From positions 1 to 21,384 of the forward strand of contig JAGNNB010000007.1 in NCBI GenBank assembly GCA_017990865.1: a stretch of DNA of 21,384 nt, in the 5' to 3' direction. Within the stretch, counting starts at the first letter, position 1; each line of letters starts with the position of its first letter. Below are positions 15,735-21,384 of this stretch, piece after piece. The stretch comes from Lysobacteraceae bacterium. GTDB lineage: Bacteria; Pseudomonadota; Gammaproteobacteria; Xanthomonadales; Xanthomonadaceae. Made by a program: the position numbers and the translations under genes. The notes under the pieces are model-generated. The model did not search any database and was not told the origin of the DNA. It worked only from the letters and a program-made list of their open reading frames with translations.

Positions 15735-16912
15735 GTCAACGCCTCGCCGTTCCATTCGATGTCCGCAGTCGAACCGCGTACCGCATCGCCGCTGCGCAGC
15801 AGATACCCGACTGTGTCGAGTAAAGCGCCGAGCGCTGGCAGCCGATCGCCGGGGCGCGTGAGCGCGTCGCGGCCGCGTCGCATGTCGGCCGCGAAATCGC
15901 GCCAGCGGCCATCGCGCAATGCGCGCGGCACGCCGAACGACAGCATCGCCGGCGCGAGATAACGCAACCGCGGTGGCGCGTGACATGGCGGGCCTTCGCC
16001 GAGCAGTGCGTCGGCCAGCGCCGCGTCGCCGTCGAACAGATGTACGCCGCTGACGGCGCGCGGATTGCATTCGATCGGCAGCGCTCTGCCGTCCGCCGTC
16101 AGAATGATGTCCAGACTGAGCTGACCGGTCAGGTTCGTCGCGGCAGCGATCGTCGCCGCAATGTCCACCGCTTGCGGGCATTCGATGGTCTCGAACGCAT
16201 AAGAGGCCGCCTGCCCCATGCGCCACACCGGACGGTACGCGGCGCTGGCGACGATCCGACCGTTGCGCGAGGCGGTCCAGAGGCATATTTCTTCGCCCGC
16301 GACGTATTCTTGCGCCGCCCAGCGCCGGCCAGGCAAGACTTCTACCGCGCGCAGCCGATCGAGCGTCGGTCGCAATAAGGTCGCAACGCCGAAACGCGAG
16401 AATTCCGGCTTGAATACCAATGCTTCCGAGGGTAGCGGCAATTCATCGCAATCTTCGCTGCACGACAACGCCCAAGTCTCCGGCACCGAAATGCCGAGAG
16501 AGCGCGCGAACGCGGGAAATTCGATTTTCGAATGCAGCGTCCGCAACAAGGCGAGAGGCGGAGCGAAGACGCGATCCGCGAAACCGCCAACGTCCGCGGC
16601 GGCGGCGAGATGAAACACATCCTCGCAGGTGGGCAGAATCATCGCGGGCCGCATCGCATCGACCAACGCGCGCATCGCGGTGCGGTATTCGGCGCCATGC
16701 CCGCACGGCGCAGGCAGTCGCAGAAGACGTCCGCGCCCCACCCGCGACCAGCGTGCCACGAACGATGGCACCGAATCCGCAAGCCAGACGGCATGTCCCG
16801 ATGCCGCGAAAGCTCGCGCCAAATCGATCGCGACAGGCGCACGCGCGCCTGTGACGATGATCGGCGGCCGGTTCGAACCCAGCGGAAGCGATGGCGTACT
16901 CACGCATCGCAT
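15731..16912 (-). CDS. ATP-grasp domain ligase (carbamoyl-phosphate synthetase L-like)
   Basis: The 393-residue protein is organised as an ATP-grasp enzyme: an N-terminal alpha/beta pre-domain (PPIIVTGARAPVAIDLARAF, about 16-35), the linker KIEFPAFARSLGISVPET (129-146), ATP-binding K168 in ALVFKPEFSRFG, Q201-E-Y in AAQEYVAGEE, D268 in QLSLDIIL, and the metal ligands E281 and N283 in LPIECNPRAVSGVHLF. Such enzymes activate a carboxylate with ATP and join it to an amine or thiol. It is coupled to a GNAT acyltransferase, so the pair may attach and cap an amino-acid or acyl group. The start ATG at 16912 has no clear Shine-Dalgarno sequence, so the N-terminus is uncertain by a few residues. The upstream 149 bases should hold a promoter, or the gene is read from the membrane-protein gene upstream. 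Confidence 0.85.
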   Translation of the reverse strand: MRCVSTPSLPLGSNRPPIIVTGARAPVAIDLARAFAASGHAVWLADSVPSFVARWSRVGRGRLLRLPAPCGHGAEYRTAMRALVDAMRPAMILPTCEDVFHLAAAADVGGFADRVFAPPLALLRTLHSKIEFPAFARSLGISVPETWALSCSEDCDELPLPSEALVFKPEFSRFGVATLLRPTLDRLRAVEVLPGRRWAAQEYVAGEEICLWTASRNGRIVASAAYRPVWRMGQAASYAFETIECPQAVDIAATIAAATNLTGQLSLDIILTADGRALPIECNPRAVSGVHLFDGDAALADALLGEGPPCHAPPRLRYLAPAMLSFGVPRALRDGRWRDFAADMRRGRDALTRPGDRLPALGALLDTVGYLLRSGDAVRGSTADIEWNGEALT

Positions 16913-17020
16913 GATACGGGACGCTTAACGATGCCGGCGCGTCAGGCAACACGACGGAGATGCGGGGCAAGTCCTGGTGATGCGCGGCCGTCGCGCGCAT
17001 TCGAACAATACGCATGATCG

Positions 17021-17059
17021 CATCTGTGCTTTTCATCCGTGATTTTCATCTGCGATCCG
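17021..17059. repeat. Three 13-bp units of a CATCYGYG repeat
   Basis: Three consecutive 13-base units are visible: CATCTGTGCTTTT (17021), CATCCGTGATTTT (17034) and CATCTGCGATCCG (17047). The array ends directly at the stop codon of the minus-strand membrane-protein gene. CATCCGTG-type repeats are, as I remember, common between genes in Lysobacter relatives. No terminator-like stem is visible in 16913-17061. Confidence 0.6.
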
Positions 17060-17061
17060 GA

Positions 17062-17769
17062 TCACGGCTTACTCAACGCCACAGCACCGGCACCCGGCTT
17101 CGGCATGTACTTGCGGTTGAGCCACACGCCGACGAACACCGAAAGCGTCAGCGGCAGGAACCACGCGATCAAGCCGTACCACGCCGGCGGTTGAATCCCC
17201 GCGGCTTGAATCACGCGATTCAGGCCGATCGCGAGAAACGCGATGTGCGTGGCCACGCCGCAGCCGATCATGGCGCCGAAATGTTCGCGCATCCACCAAC
17301 GGGTCTCGACGAGCGGCCGCGCGCGGCGCGTCAGCATCTGCACGCCGTTGAAAATGCCCACCGCGCTGAAGCCCATCAGCAAGACGCTCCCGCTGCGATA
17401 GCCTACCGCGCACACCGTCGCCGCAGCGACGAGATTGAACACCGCCACCGCCGCGTATGCGCCGCCGCGGAAACTCGCTTGATCGCGTTTGCGTTTCACC
17501 GCGCGCCAGCCCAACCACACGCCGGTCGCGGTGATGATGGATAGATACACCAGGAAAACGGCGTTCACAACGCTTCCGCGCAGGCCGATAATCGCCGACA
17601 TCGGCAGCGCGGTGACGATGATCCCGATCATCGCGATCATGTACGTCTTGCCGACGCGCACATGCAGCGGGGAGCCTTTTTTCGCCGCGGCCGCCAGCCA
17701 GAACGTCGCCAGCGCGACGAGGCCGACGAGGCCGTGCGCGGAAAGCAGAATGCGGTAGATCGTGTCCAT
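17062..17769 (-). CDS. DUF2306-like multi-pass membrane protein
   Basis: The 235-residue protein is very hydrophobic, with about seven predicted membrane segments (roughly 4-24, 40-61, 66-86, 103-123, 127-145, 165-184, 196-219). Conserved-looking polar residues sit at the membrane edge: H12 in LLSAHGLVG, and LHVRVGKTYM (34-43), a His/Gly/Lys pattern like that of DUF2306 proteins. Function in that family is not established. The frame extends to 17823, but ATG 17769 was chosen because GGAG lies seven bases upstream on the minus strand and the first membrane segment then starts normally. The gene is divergent from a two-component system, with a 143-base shared control region that contains an operator-like array, so it may be the regulated target or the sensing partner. 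Confidence 0.78.
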   Translation of the reverse strand: MDTIYRILLSAHGLVGLVALATFWLAAAAKKGSPLHVRVGKTYMIAMIGIIVTALPMSAIIGLRGSVVNAVFLVYLSIITATGVWLGWRAVKRKRDQASFRGGAYAAVAVFNLVAAATVCAVGYRSGSVLLMGFSAVGIFNGVQMLTRRARPLVETRWWMREHFGAMIGCGVATHIAFLAIGLNRVIQAAGIQPPAWYGLIAWFLPLTLSVFVGVWLNRKYMPKPGAGAVALSKP

Positions 17770-17833
17770 GTCGGGCTCCGAAAGAGTGAGCACAGTCTCC
17801 GGCGATCCCACGTCGCGGCCCACCTGCCTCTCG

Positions 17834-17861
17834 TCACCCGCAGGGGGTGAGAAAAGTCACC
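17834..17861. promoter_or_regulatory. Three TCACC/GGTGA half-sites between divergent genes, probable operator
   Basis: The sequence contains TCACCC (17834-17839), GGGTGA (17845-17850) and TCACC (17857-17861). The first two form an inverted repeat with a 5-base spacer, and the second and third form GGTGA-GAAAAG-TCACC with a 6-base spacer. Half-site spacing of 11-12 bases puts them on one face of the DNA. The array lies 64 bases from the start of the membrane-protein gene and 51 bases from the histidine kinase start. It would suit a dimeric LuxR/NarL-type regulator such as the one encoded at 19091. It could also form a small RNA hairpin. Confidence 0.5.
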
Positions 17862-17912
17862 TTTCGCTCGCGAAGCCTTTCGCCGCGCGCGCGGCGCTGC
17901 CATGCTGGCCCC

Positions 17913-19094
17913 ATGAACAATGCCGACGTTCTGCCGCCGCCGCACTTGCAATCGCACGCAGGCACGCTGCGCCAGCGCATCTTCACGCCGCTGAATATCG
18001 CCGCCTACGTCACCTGGGTGGCGGTCGTCAGCGGCGTGGTCGATCGCGCGCGACTGCGGGCCGGTGCGCCGACCGAGTGGATCGGCGCGCTCGCGCTGCT
18101 GGCGATGTTGGCGCTGTTCGTGCGCTGCGCCACGCGCACGCCGCAGTCCGACGCGCGCGGCATGCCGCTGATGATCGTGCTGCAGGGCGCGCTGATCGTG
18201 CTGGCCGAATCGATGCTGCACGGCGGGCAAACCGCGGTGTTGCTGATCATCGTCGCCAGTCAACTCGTGCTGGCGCTGCCGATGCGCATCGCGATCGCGT
18301 ATTTGGTCATGGCGAACGCCGCCATCGCCTGGCTGTGGATCGAGCGCAGCGGCCAGATCGGCGCGACGTTGCAGTGGATGGTGCCGGTGATCGGTTTTCA
18401 AGCGTTCGCAGCCTTGACCGGACATTTCGCCGGCAGCAGCGAACGCGCGCGCGCGCATTTGGCGCAGGTCAACGCCGAATTGTTGGCGACGCGCCGGTTG
18501 CTGGAAGAATCCGCGCGCGCCGGCGAACGCCTCAAACTCTCGCGCGAATTGCACGACGTCGCCGGGCACAGCCTGACCGCGCTCAAACTCAACCTCGCCC
18601 GCCTCGCGCGCGACCCGGCTTTGGCCGATCGCGAAGAAATCCGCACGTCCACCGCTTTGGCGGACGATTTATTGGCGCAGATCCGGCAAGTGGTCGGCGC
18701 CCTCCGCGCGCACGACGGCGTCGATCTGCGCGCCGCGTTCGAGGCCTTGGCGCGACCGATGCCGGGCGTGCGCATCGGTATCGATATCGAAGACGGCTTG
18801 CGCGTCGACGACATCGATCAGGCCGAGACGCTGCTGCGCTGCGCGCAGGAAGCGATCACCAATGCGTTGCGTCATGGACGGGCGGGTCGCATCGATCTGC
18901 GCCTGCGCCGCGAACCCGACGGATTGACGATGACCGTCGAGAACGACGGCCTCGCGCCCGCGACCATCGCACCCGGCAACGGCCTGATCGGCATGCGCGA
19001 ACGCGTGACCGCGCTAGGCGGCGAGTTGGCATTGACGCCGACCCCACCGCGCGGCGTTCGTGTGCGCATGCGCTTACCGGAGCGCGCGCCATGA
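17913..19094 (+). CDS. Sensor histidine kinase, NarL/DesK type (HisKA_3)
   Basis: The 393-residue protein has about five or six membrane segments in residues 27-170, then a short coiled-coil linker (about 178-205). The HisKA_3 dimerisation domain follows, with phospho-acceptor H214 in LSRELHDVAGHSLTALKLNL. The HATPase domain has the N-box EAITNALRHG (N317) and the G-box GNGLIGMRERVTALGG (355-370). There is no large extracytoplasmic loop, so it probably senses a signal within or at the membrane, as DesK does. The frame opens at 17847, but ATG 17913 was chosen because the earlier residues are Arg-rich and lie in the control region. Its stop overlaps the response regulator start by ATGA. Partner: the response regulator at 19091. 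Confidence 0.92.
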   Translation: MNNADVLPPPHLQSHAGTLRQRIFTPLNIAAYVTWVAVVSGVVDRARLRAGAPTEWIGALALLAMLALFVRCATRTPQSDARGMPLMIVLQGALIVLAESMLHGGQTAVLLIIVASQLVLALPMRIAIAYLVMANAAIAWLWIERSGQIGATLQWMVPVIGFQAFAALTGHFAGSSERARAHLAQVNAELLATRRLLEESARAGERLKLSRELHDVAGHSLTALKLNLARLARDPALADREEIRTSTALADDLLAQIRQVVGALRAHDGVDLRAAFEALARPMPGVRIGIDIEDGLRVDDIDQAETLLRCAQEAITNALRHGRAGRIDLRLRREPDGLTMTVENDGLAPATIAPGNGLIGMRERVTALGGELALTPTPPRGVRVRMRLPERAP

Positions 19095-19762
19095 GCGCCA
19101 CCGCGCCGCGCGCCCTGCGCATCGCGCTGTGCGACGATCAAGCGCTCGTCCTGCGCGGACTGTCGAGCCTGTTGGCTGACCTGGGTTTCGACATCGCGCT
19201 GGAAAGCCCCGACGCCGAACGCCTGCTCGCGGCCTTGCCGCAGCGGCCGGTCGATCTGATCGTCAGCGACATCCGCATGCCCGGTTTGGGCGGCATCGGT
19301 CTGCTGCGCACGCTGCGCGAACGCGGCGACGCCACCCCGGTGATTCTGCTGACCACATTCGACGATCCGGACCTGATGATCCGCGCGGTGGACGCCGGCG
19401 CCCAGGGCTTCCTGCTCAAAGACGCCTCGCCCGAGGATTTGAAGGCCGCGATCCTGCGCGTCGCCGCGGGCGAAACCCTGCTGCAGCCGGTCAGCCTGGG
19501 GCCGGTGCGCGCGGGCTGGAGCGCCGGCTTGAACGCACCGTTGAGCGCGCCCGACGCGGAGACCAGCGGACCGCGCCTGACCGAACGCGAACGCTCGATC
19601 CTGCGCCTCGTCGCCGGTGGATATTCCAACAAGGAAATCGCGCGCAGCCTGCATTTATCCGAAGGCACGGTCAAAAACTACGTCTCCGAGCTGTTGGTCA
19701 AACTCGATTGCCGCGATCGCACGCATGCGGTGCTGAAGGCGATCACGCTGCGGTTGCTGTAA
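19091..19762 (+). CDS. LuxR/NarL-family response regulator
   Basis: The 223-residue protein has a receiver domain (about 9-125) with the acidic pair D15-D16, phospho-acceptor D60 in LIVSDIRMPG, T88/T89 in ILLTTFDD and K110 in FLLKDAS. A LuxR-type helix-turn-helix follows (about 160-218: LTERERSILRLVAGGYSNKEIARSLHLSEGTVKNYVSELLVKL). It is phosphorylated by the kinase encoded just upstream, with which it shares a 4-base overlap, and would bind inverted-repeat operators. The likely nearest target is the half-site array at 17834-17861, which would couple autoregulation to control of the DUF2306-like gene. The open frame extends far upstream only as the shadow of the kinase gene; ATG 19091 gives the standard family length. 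Confidence 0.94.
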   Translation: MSATAPRALRIALCDDQALVLRGLSSLLADLGFDIALESPDAERLLAALPQRPVDLIVSDIRMPGLGGIGLLRTLRERGDATPVILLTTFDDPDLMIRAVDAGAQGFLLKDASPEDLKAAILRVAAGETLLQPVSLGPVRAGWSAGLNAPLSAPDAETSGPRLTERERSILRLVAGGYSNKEIARSLHLSEGTVKNYVSELLVKLDCRDRTHAVLKAITLRLL

Positions 19763-19815
19763 GGCCTGTCCGAGCCACCCGCACGTCGCCTACGCGCCGC
19801 ACCGGCCCATAAACC

Positions 19816-19848
19816 GCGCCGGACGACCGCCGGCTCGACCCCCGGCGC
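19816..19848 (+). terminator. GC-rich stem after the response regulator, weak terminator candidate
   Basis: GCGCCGG (19816-19822) is complementary to CCGGCGC (19842-19848) across a 19-base loop, 53 bases after the stop. There is no T-run, and in GC-rich DNA such pairings arise by chance, so support is low. The rest of 19763-19889 shows no gene. Confidence 0.2.
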
Positions 19849-19889
19849 CTTACCCAACCCGCGCCGCCGCAGCGGACCCGACGAGCGGT

Positions 19890-19918
19890 TTGCGGCACCG
19901 CAGCATGAGTCGCATAAT
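19890..19918 (+). promoter_or_regulatory. Sigma-70-like promoter of the thiolase gene
   Basis: TTGCGG (19890-19895) and CATAAT (19913-19918) are separated by exactly 17 bases. The -10 matches the consensus at five of six positions and the -35 at three. Transcription would begin near 19925, giving a leader of about 70 bases before ATG 19998, which has GGAG at 19988-19991. Confidence 0.55.
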
Positions 19919-19997
19919 CGGCGCTTCGGCCACTGCCGACCCGGCCCAGCGCGGGGGAATGCGCCAACGGCCGCCCACTTCCAGCACGGAGTCCGTC

Positions 19998-21173
19998 ATG
20001 TCCGATATCGTCATCGTCGGTGCCAAACGCACCGCCATCGGTTCCTTCCTCGGCCAATTCACCGGTGTGCCCACTCCGACGCTCGGCGCAGCGGCGATCT
20101 CTGGCGCGCTGGCACAAGCGGGCGTCGCCCCGGACCAGGTCGACGAAGTGATCATGGGCTGCGTGCTGCCCGCCGGCCTCGGTCAGGCGCCCGCGCGTCA
20201 AGCCGCCCTGGCCGCGAAGATTCCGACCTCCGCCGGCTGCACCACCATCAATAAGGTCTGCGGCTCGGGCATGAAGGCGATCATGTTCGCCCACGACCTG
20301 ATCAAGGCCGGCTCCGCGAACGTCGTCGTCGCCGGCGGCATGGAATCAATGACCAATGCGCCGCATCTGCTCAACGGCTCGCGCACCGGCATCCGCTACG
20401 GCAGCGGCGAATTGCTGGACCACATGGCCTGGGACGGTCTGACCAACCCGTACGACAAACAAGCCATGGGCGTGTTCGGCGACGCCACCTGCGCCAAGTA
20501 CGGCTTCAGCCGCGCCGATGCCGACGCGTTTTCGGCTGAAAGCGCCGCCCGTGCGCAGAAGGCCATCGCCGACGGCGCCTTCAAGTCCGAAATCGCCCCG
20601 GTGACGGTGGTGACGCGCAAGGGCGAGACGGTCGTCGACACCGACGAGGAGCCGGGCAAGATCGATGTCTCGAAGATCCCGACCCTGCGCGCCGCGTTCG
20701 GCAAAGACGGCGTACTCACCGCCGCGTCGTCCTCGAAAATTTCCGACGGCGCCGCCGCCACGGTCGTGATGTCGGCCGACGAAGCCGCGCGTCGCGGACT
20801 GACGCCGCTCGCGCGCATCGTCGCGCACGCCACGCATGCGCAAGCGCCGGAATGGTTCACCACCGCGCCGGTGAACGCGATCGAAAACGTGTTGAAGAAA
20901 GCGGGCTGGGGCGTCGAAAACGTCGATCTTTTCGAGGTGAACGAAGCGTTCGCCGTGGTCGCGATGGCGCCGATGAAAGACCTCGGCATTCCGCACGCGA
21001 AGCTCAACGTCAATGGCGGCGCGTGCGCGCTCGGTCATCCGATCGGCGCCAGCGGCGCACGCCTGGTGGTGACGTTGATCGCGGCGTTGCGCGCCACCGG
21101 TGGCAAGCGTGGCGTGGCCTCGCTGTGCATCGGCGGCGGCGAGGCGACTGCGATCGCGATCGAGTTGGTCTAA
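19998..21173 (+). CDS. Acetyl-CoA C-acetyltransferase (thiolase)
   Basis: The 391-residue protein is a biosynthetic/degradative thiolase converting two acetyl-CoA to acetoacetyl-CoA or the reverse. Catalytic residues are all present: C88 in INKVCGSGMKA, H347 in GGACALGHPIGASGAR, and C377 in ASLCIGGGEA, with NEAFAV (315-320) also conserved. Its length is that of the family. The segment TAASSSKISDGAAA (241-254) departs from the commoner TAGNxSxINDGAAA, a variation outside the catalytic residues. It could finish leucine degradation, handling acetoacetyl-CoA made after the isovaleryl-CoA dehydrogenase pathway, or act in ketone-body or isoprenoid metabolism. The frame is open from 19890, but ATG 19998 with GGAG six bases before it starts the conserved MSDIVIVGAKRTAIG. 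It appears to be a single-gene transcription unit. Confidence 0.96.
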   Translation: MSDIVIVGAKRTAIGSFLGQFTGVPTPTLGAAAISGALAQAGVAPDQVDEVIMGCVLPAGLGQAPARQAALAAKIPTSAGCTTINKVCGSGMKAIMFAHDLIKAGSANVVVAGGMESMTNAPHLLNGSRTGIRYGSGELLDHMAWDGLTNPYDKQAMGVFGDATCAKYGFSRADADAFSAESAARAQKAIADGAFKSEIAPVTVVTRKGETVVDTDEEPGKIDVSKIPTLRAAFGKDGVLTAASSSKISDGAAATVVMSADEAARRGLTPLARIVAHATHAQAPEWFTTAPVNAIENVLKKAGWGVENVDLFEVNEAFAVVAMAPMKDLGIPHAKLNVNGGACALGHPIGASGARLVVTLIAALRATGGKRGVASLCIGGGEATAIAIELV

Positions 21174-21191
21174 GGGATTCAGACGGCCGGA

Positions 21192-21207
21192 GCCGGAGGC
21201 TTCCGGC
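21192..21207 (+). terminator. Hairpin after the thiolase gene, possible terminator
   Basis: GCCGGA (21192-21197) and TCCGGC (21202-21207) form a 6-bp stem with loop GGCT, 18 bases after the TAA stop. No T-run follows directly, so it is not a textbook intrinsic terminator, but its position just after the stop supports a transcript-end role. Confidence 0.4.
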
Positions 21208-21261
21208 CCGGCAAGCCCTCGGAGAGGCGACTAAGCACCCCTCCAAAAGGTTTGAATACGT

Positions 21262-21318
21262 AAAAAGAAAAAAAAACCGGACACACCCGCTTGACACCGG
21301 CTCACGGCTTGTCATGAT
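21262..21318 (+). promoter_or_regulatory. Promoter with upstream A-tract reading out of the window
   Basis: A perfect TTGACA (21291-21296) is followed after 16 bases by CATGAT (21313-21318), which matches TATAAT at four of six positions. An A-tract (A5-G-A9, 21262-21276) lies upstream at about -50 to -63 relative to a start near 21325, where UP elements act on the RNA polymerase alpha subunit. Such an A-run is striking in this GC-rich sequence. The gene it serves lies beyond the window. The remaining bases (21319-21384) contain a CCGGCGCCGG palindrome (21336-21345) but no start of a recognisable gene. Confidence 0.55.
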
Positions 21319-21384
21319 GTCGCCGTGCGCCGACCCCGGCGCCGGTTCCCCAGGCCTGAAACCCTTAGAACCCGAGACCTACAC

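Noticed and set aside
16870..16879. GGTTCGAACC, like a tRNA T-loop
   Set aside because: It lies in the N-terminal coding part of the ATP-grasp gene. No acceptor stem, anticodon arm or CCA context can be built around it.
21261..21276. The A-run read on the minus strand as a T-run of an intrinsic terminator
   Set aside because: No stable GC stem directly precedes it on the minus strand, while the TTGACA on the plus strand fits an upstream promoter element better.
21346..21380. A stretch near the end with ACCCTTAGAACCCGA, loosely like part of a TPP riboswitch
   Set aside because: The required CTGAGA and GGGGTGCC elements are not present in the right order and the sequence is cut by the window edge.

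Overview
The window looks like chromosomal DNA of a GC-rich gammaproteobacterium of the Xanthomonadales (Lysobacter, Luteimonas or Xanthomonas type). The reasons are the high G+C, the protein styles (leucine dehydrogenase, isovaleryl-CoA dehydrogenase and thiolase of xanthomonad type) and an intergenic GGGAATC/GGGAATG heptamer repeat that I remember as common in this order. This assignment is by recognition, not by a database search. I see no rRNA, tRNA, CRISPR array, insertion sequence or phage gene.

Layout. Positions 2-2918 (+) hold a membrane-anchored phospholipase D/cardiolipin synthase-like protein and a Sel1/TPR-prolyl 4-hydroxylase fusion. A 14-bp tandem repeat covers the stop codon of the latter. 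Positions 3326-5744 (+) hold leucine dehydrogenase and isovaleryl-CoA dehydrogenase, separated by a 23-bp inverted repeat built of heptamers. Positions 5870-8185 (+) encode a large secreted endonuclease/exonuclease/phosphatase-fold protein, resembling sphingomyelinases, with a beta-rich C-terminal half. Its leader can form two mutually exclusive hairpins, one of which buries the ribosome binding site.

Positions 8351-14568 (+) are the most interesting part: six tightly packed genes, nearly all joined by 4-nt GTGA/ATGA overlaps. They encode a KAS III-type condensing enzyme, an MBL-fold hydrolase, an extended SDR/epimerase, a GT21-like (ceramide glucosyltransferase-like) membrane glycosyltransferase, an unrecognised protein with weak alpha/beta-hydrolase features, and a GT1 (UDPGT/MGT) glycosyltransferase. 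This reads as a small pathway that builds a fatty acyl-derived aglycone and adds one or two sugars. Facing it on the minus strand (14598-16912) is a two-gene unit, an ATP-grasp ligase followed by a GNAT/FemAB-like acyltransferase, which could add an amino-acid or acyl group. I do not recognise the set as a named pathway.

Positions 17062-19762 hold a DUF2306-like membrane protein (-) divergent from a NarL/DesK-type histidine kinase and LuxR-type response regulator (+). Between them lie three TCACC/GGTGA half-sites about one helical turn apart, a likely operator. Positions 19998-21173 (+) encode an acetyl-CoA acetyltransferase with a recognisable promoter. The last 120 bases contain a TTGACA promoter preceded by an A-tract, reading out of the window.

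Metabolically, leucine dehydrogenase, isovaleryl-CoA dehydrogenase and the thiolase fit leucine degradation to acetyl-CoA. Isovaleryl-CoA is also the primer for iso-branched fatty acids, which links this part loosely to the KAS III operon.
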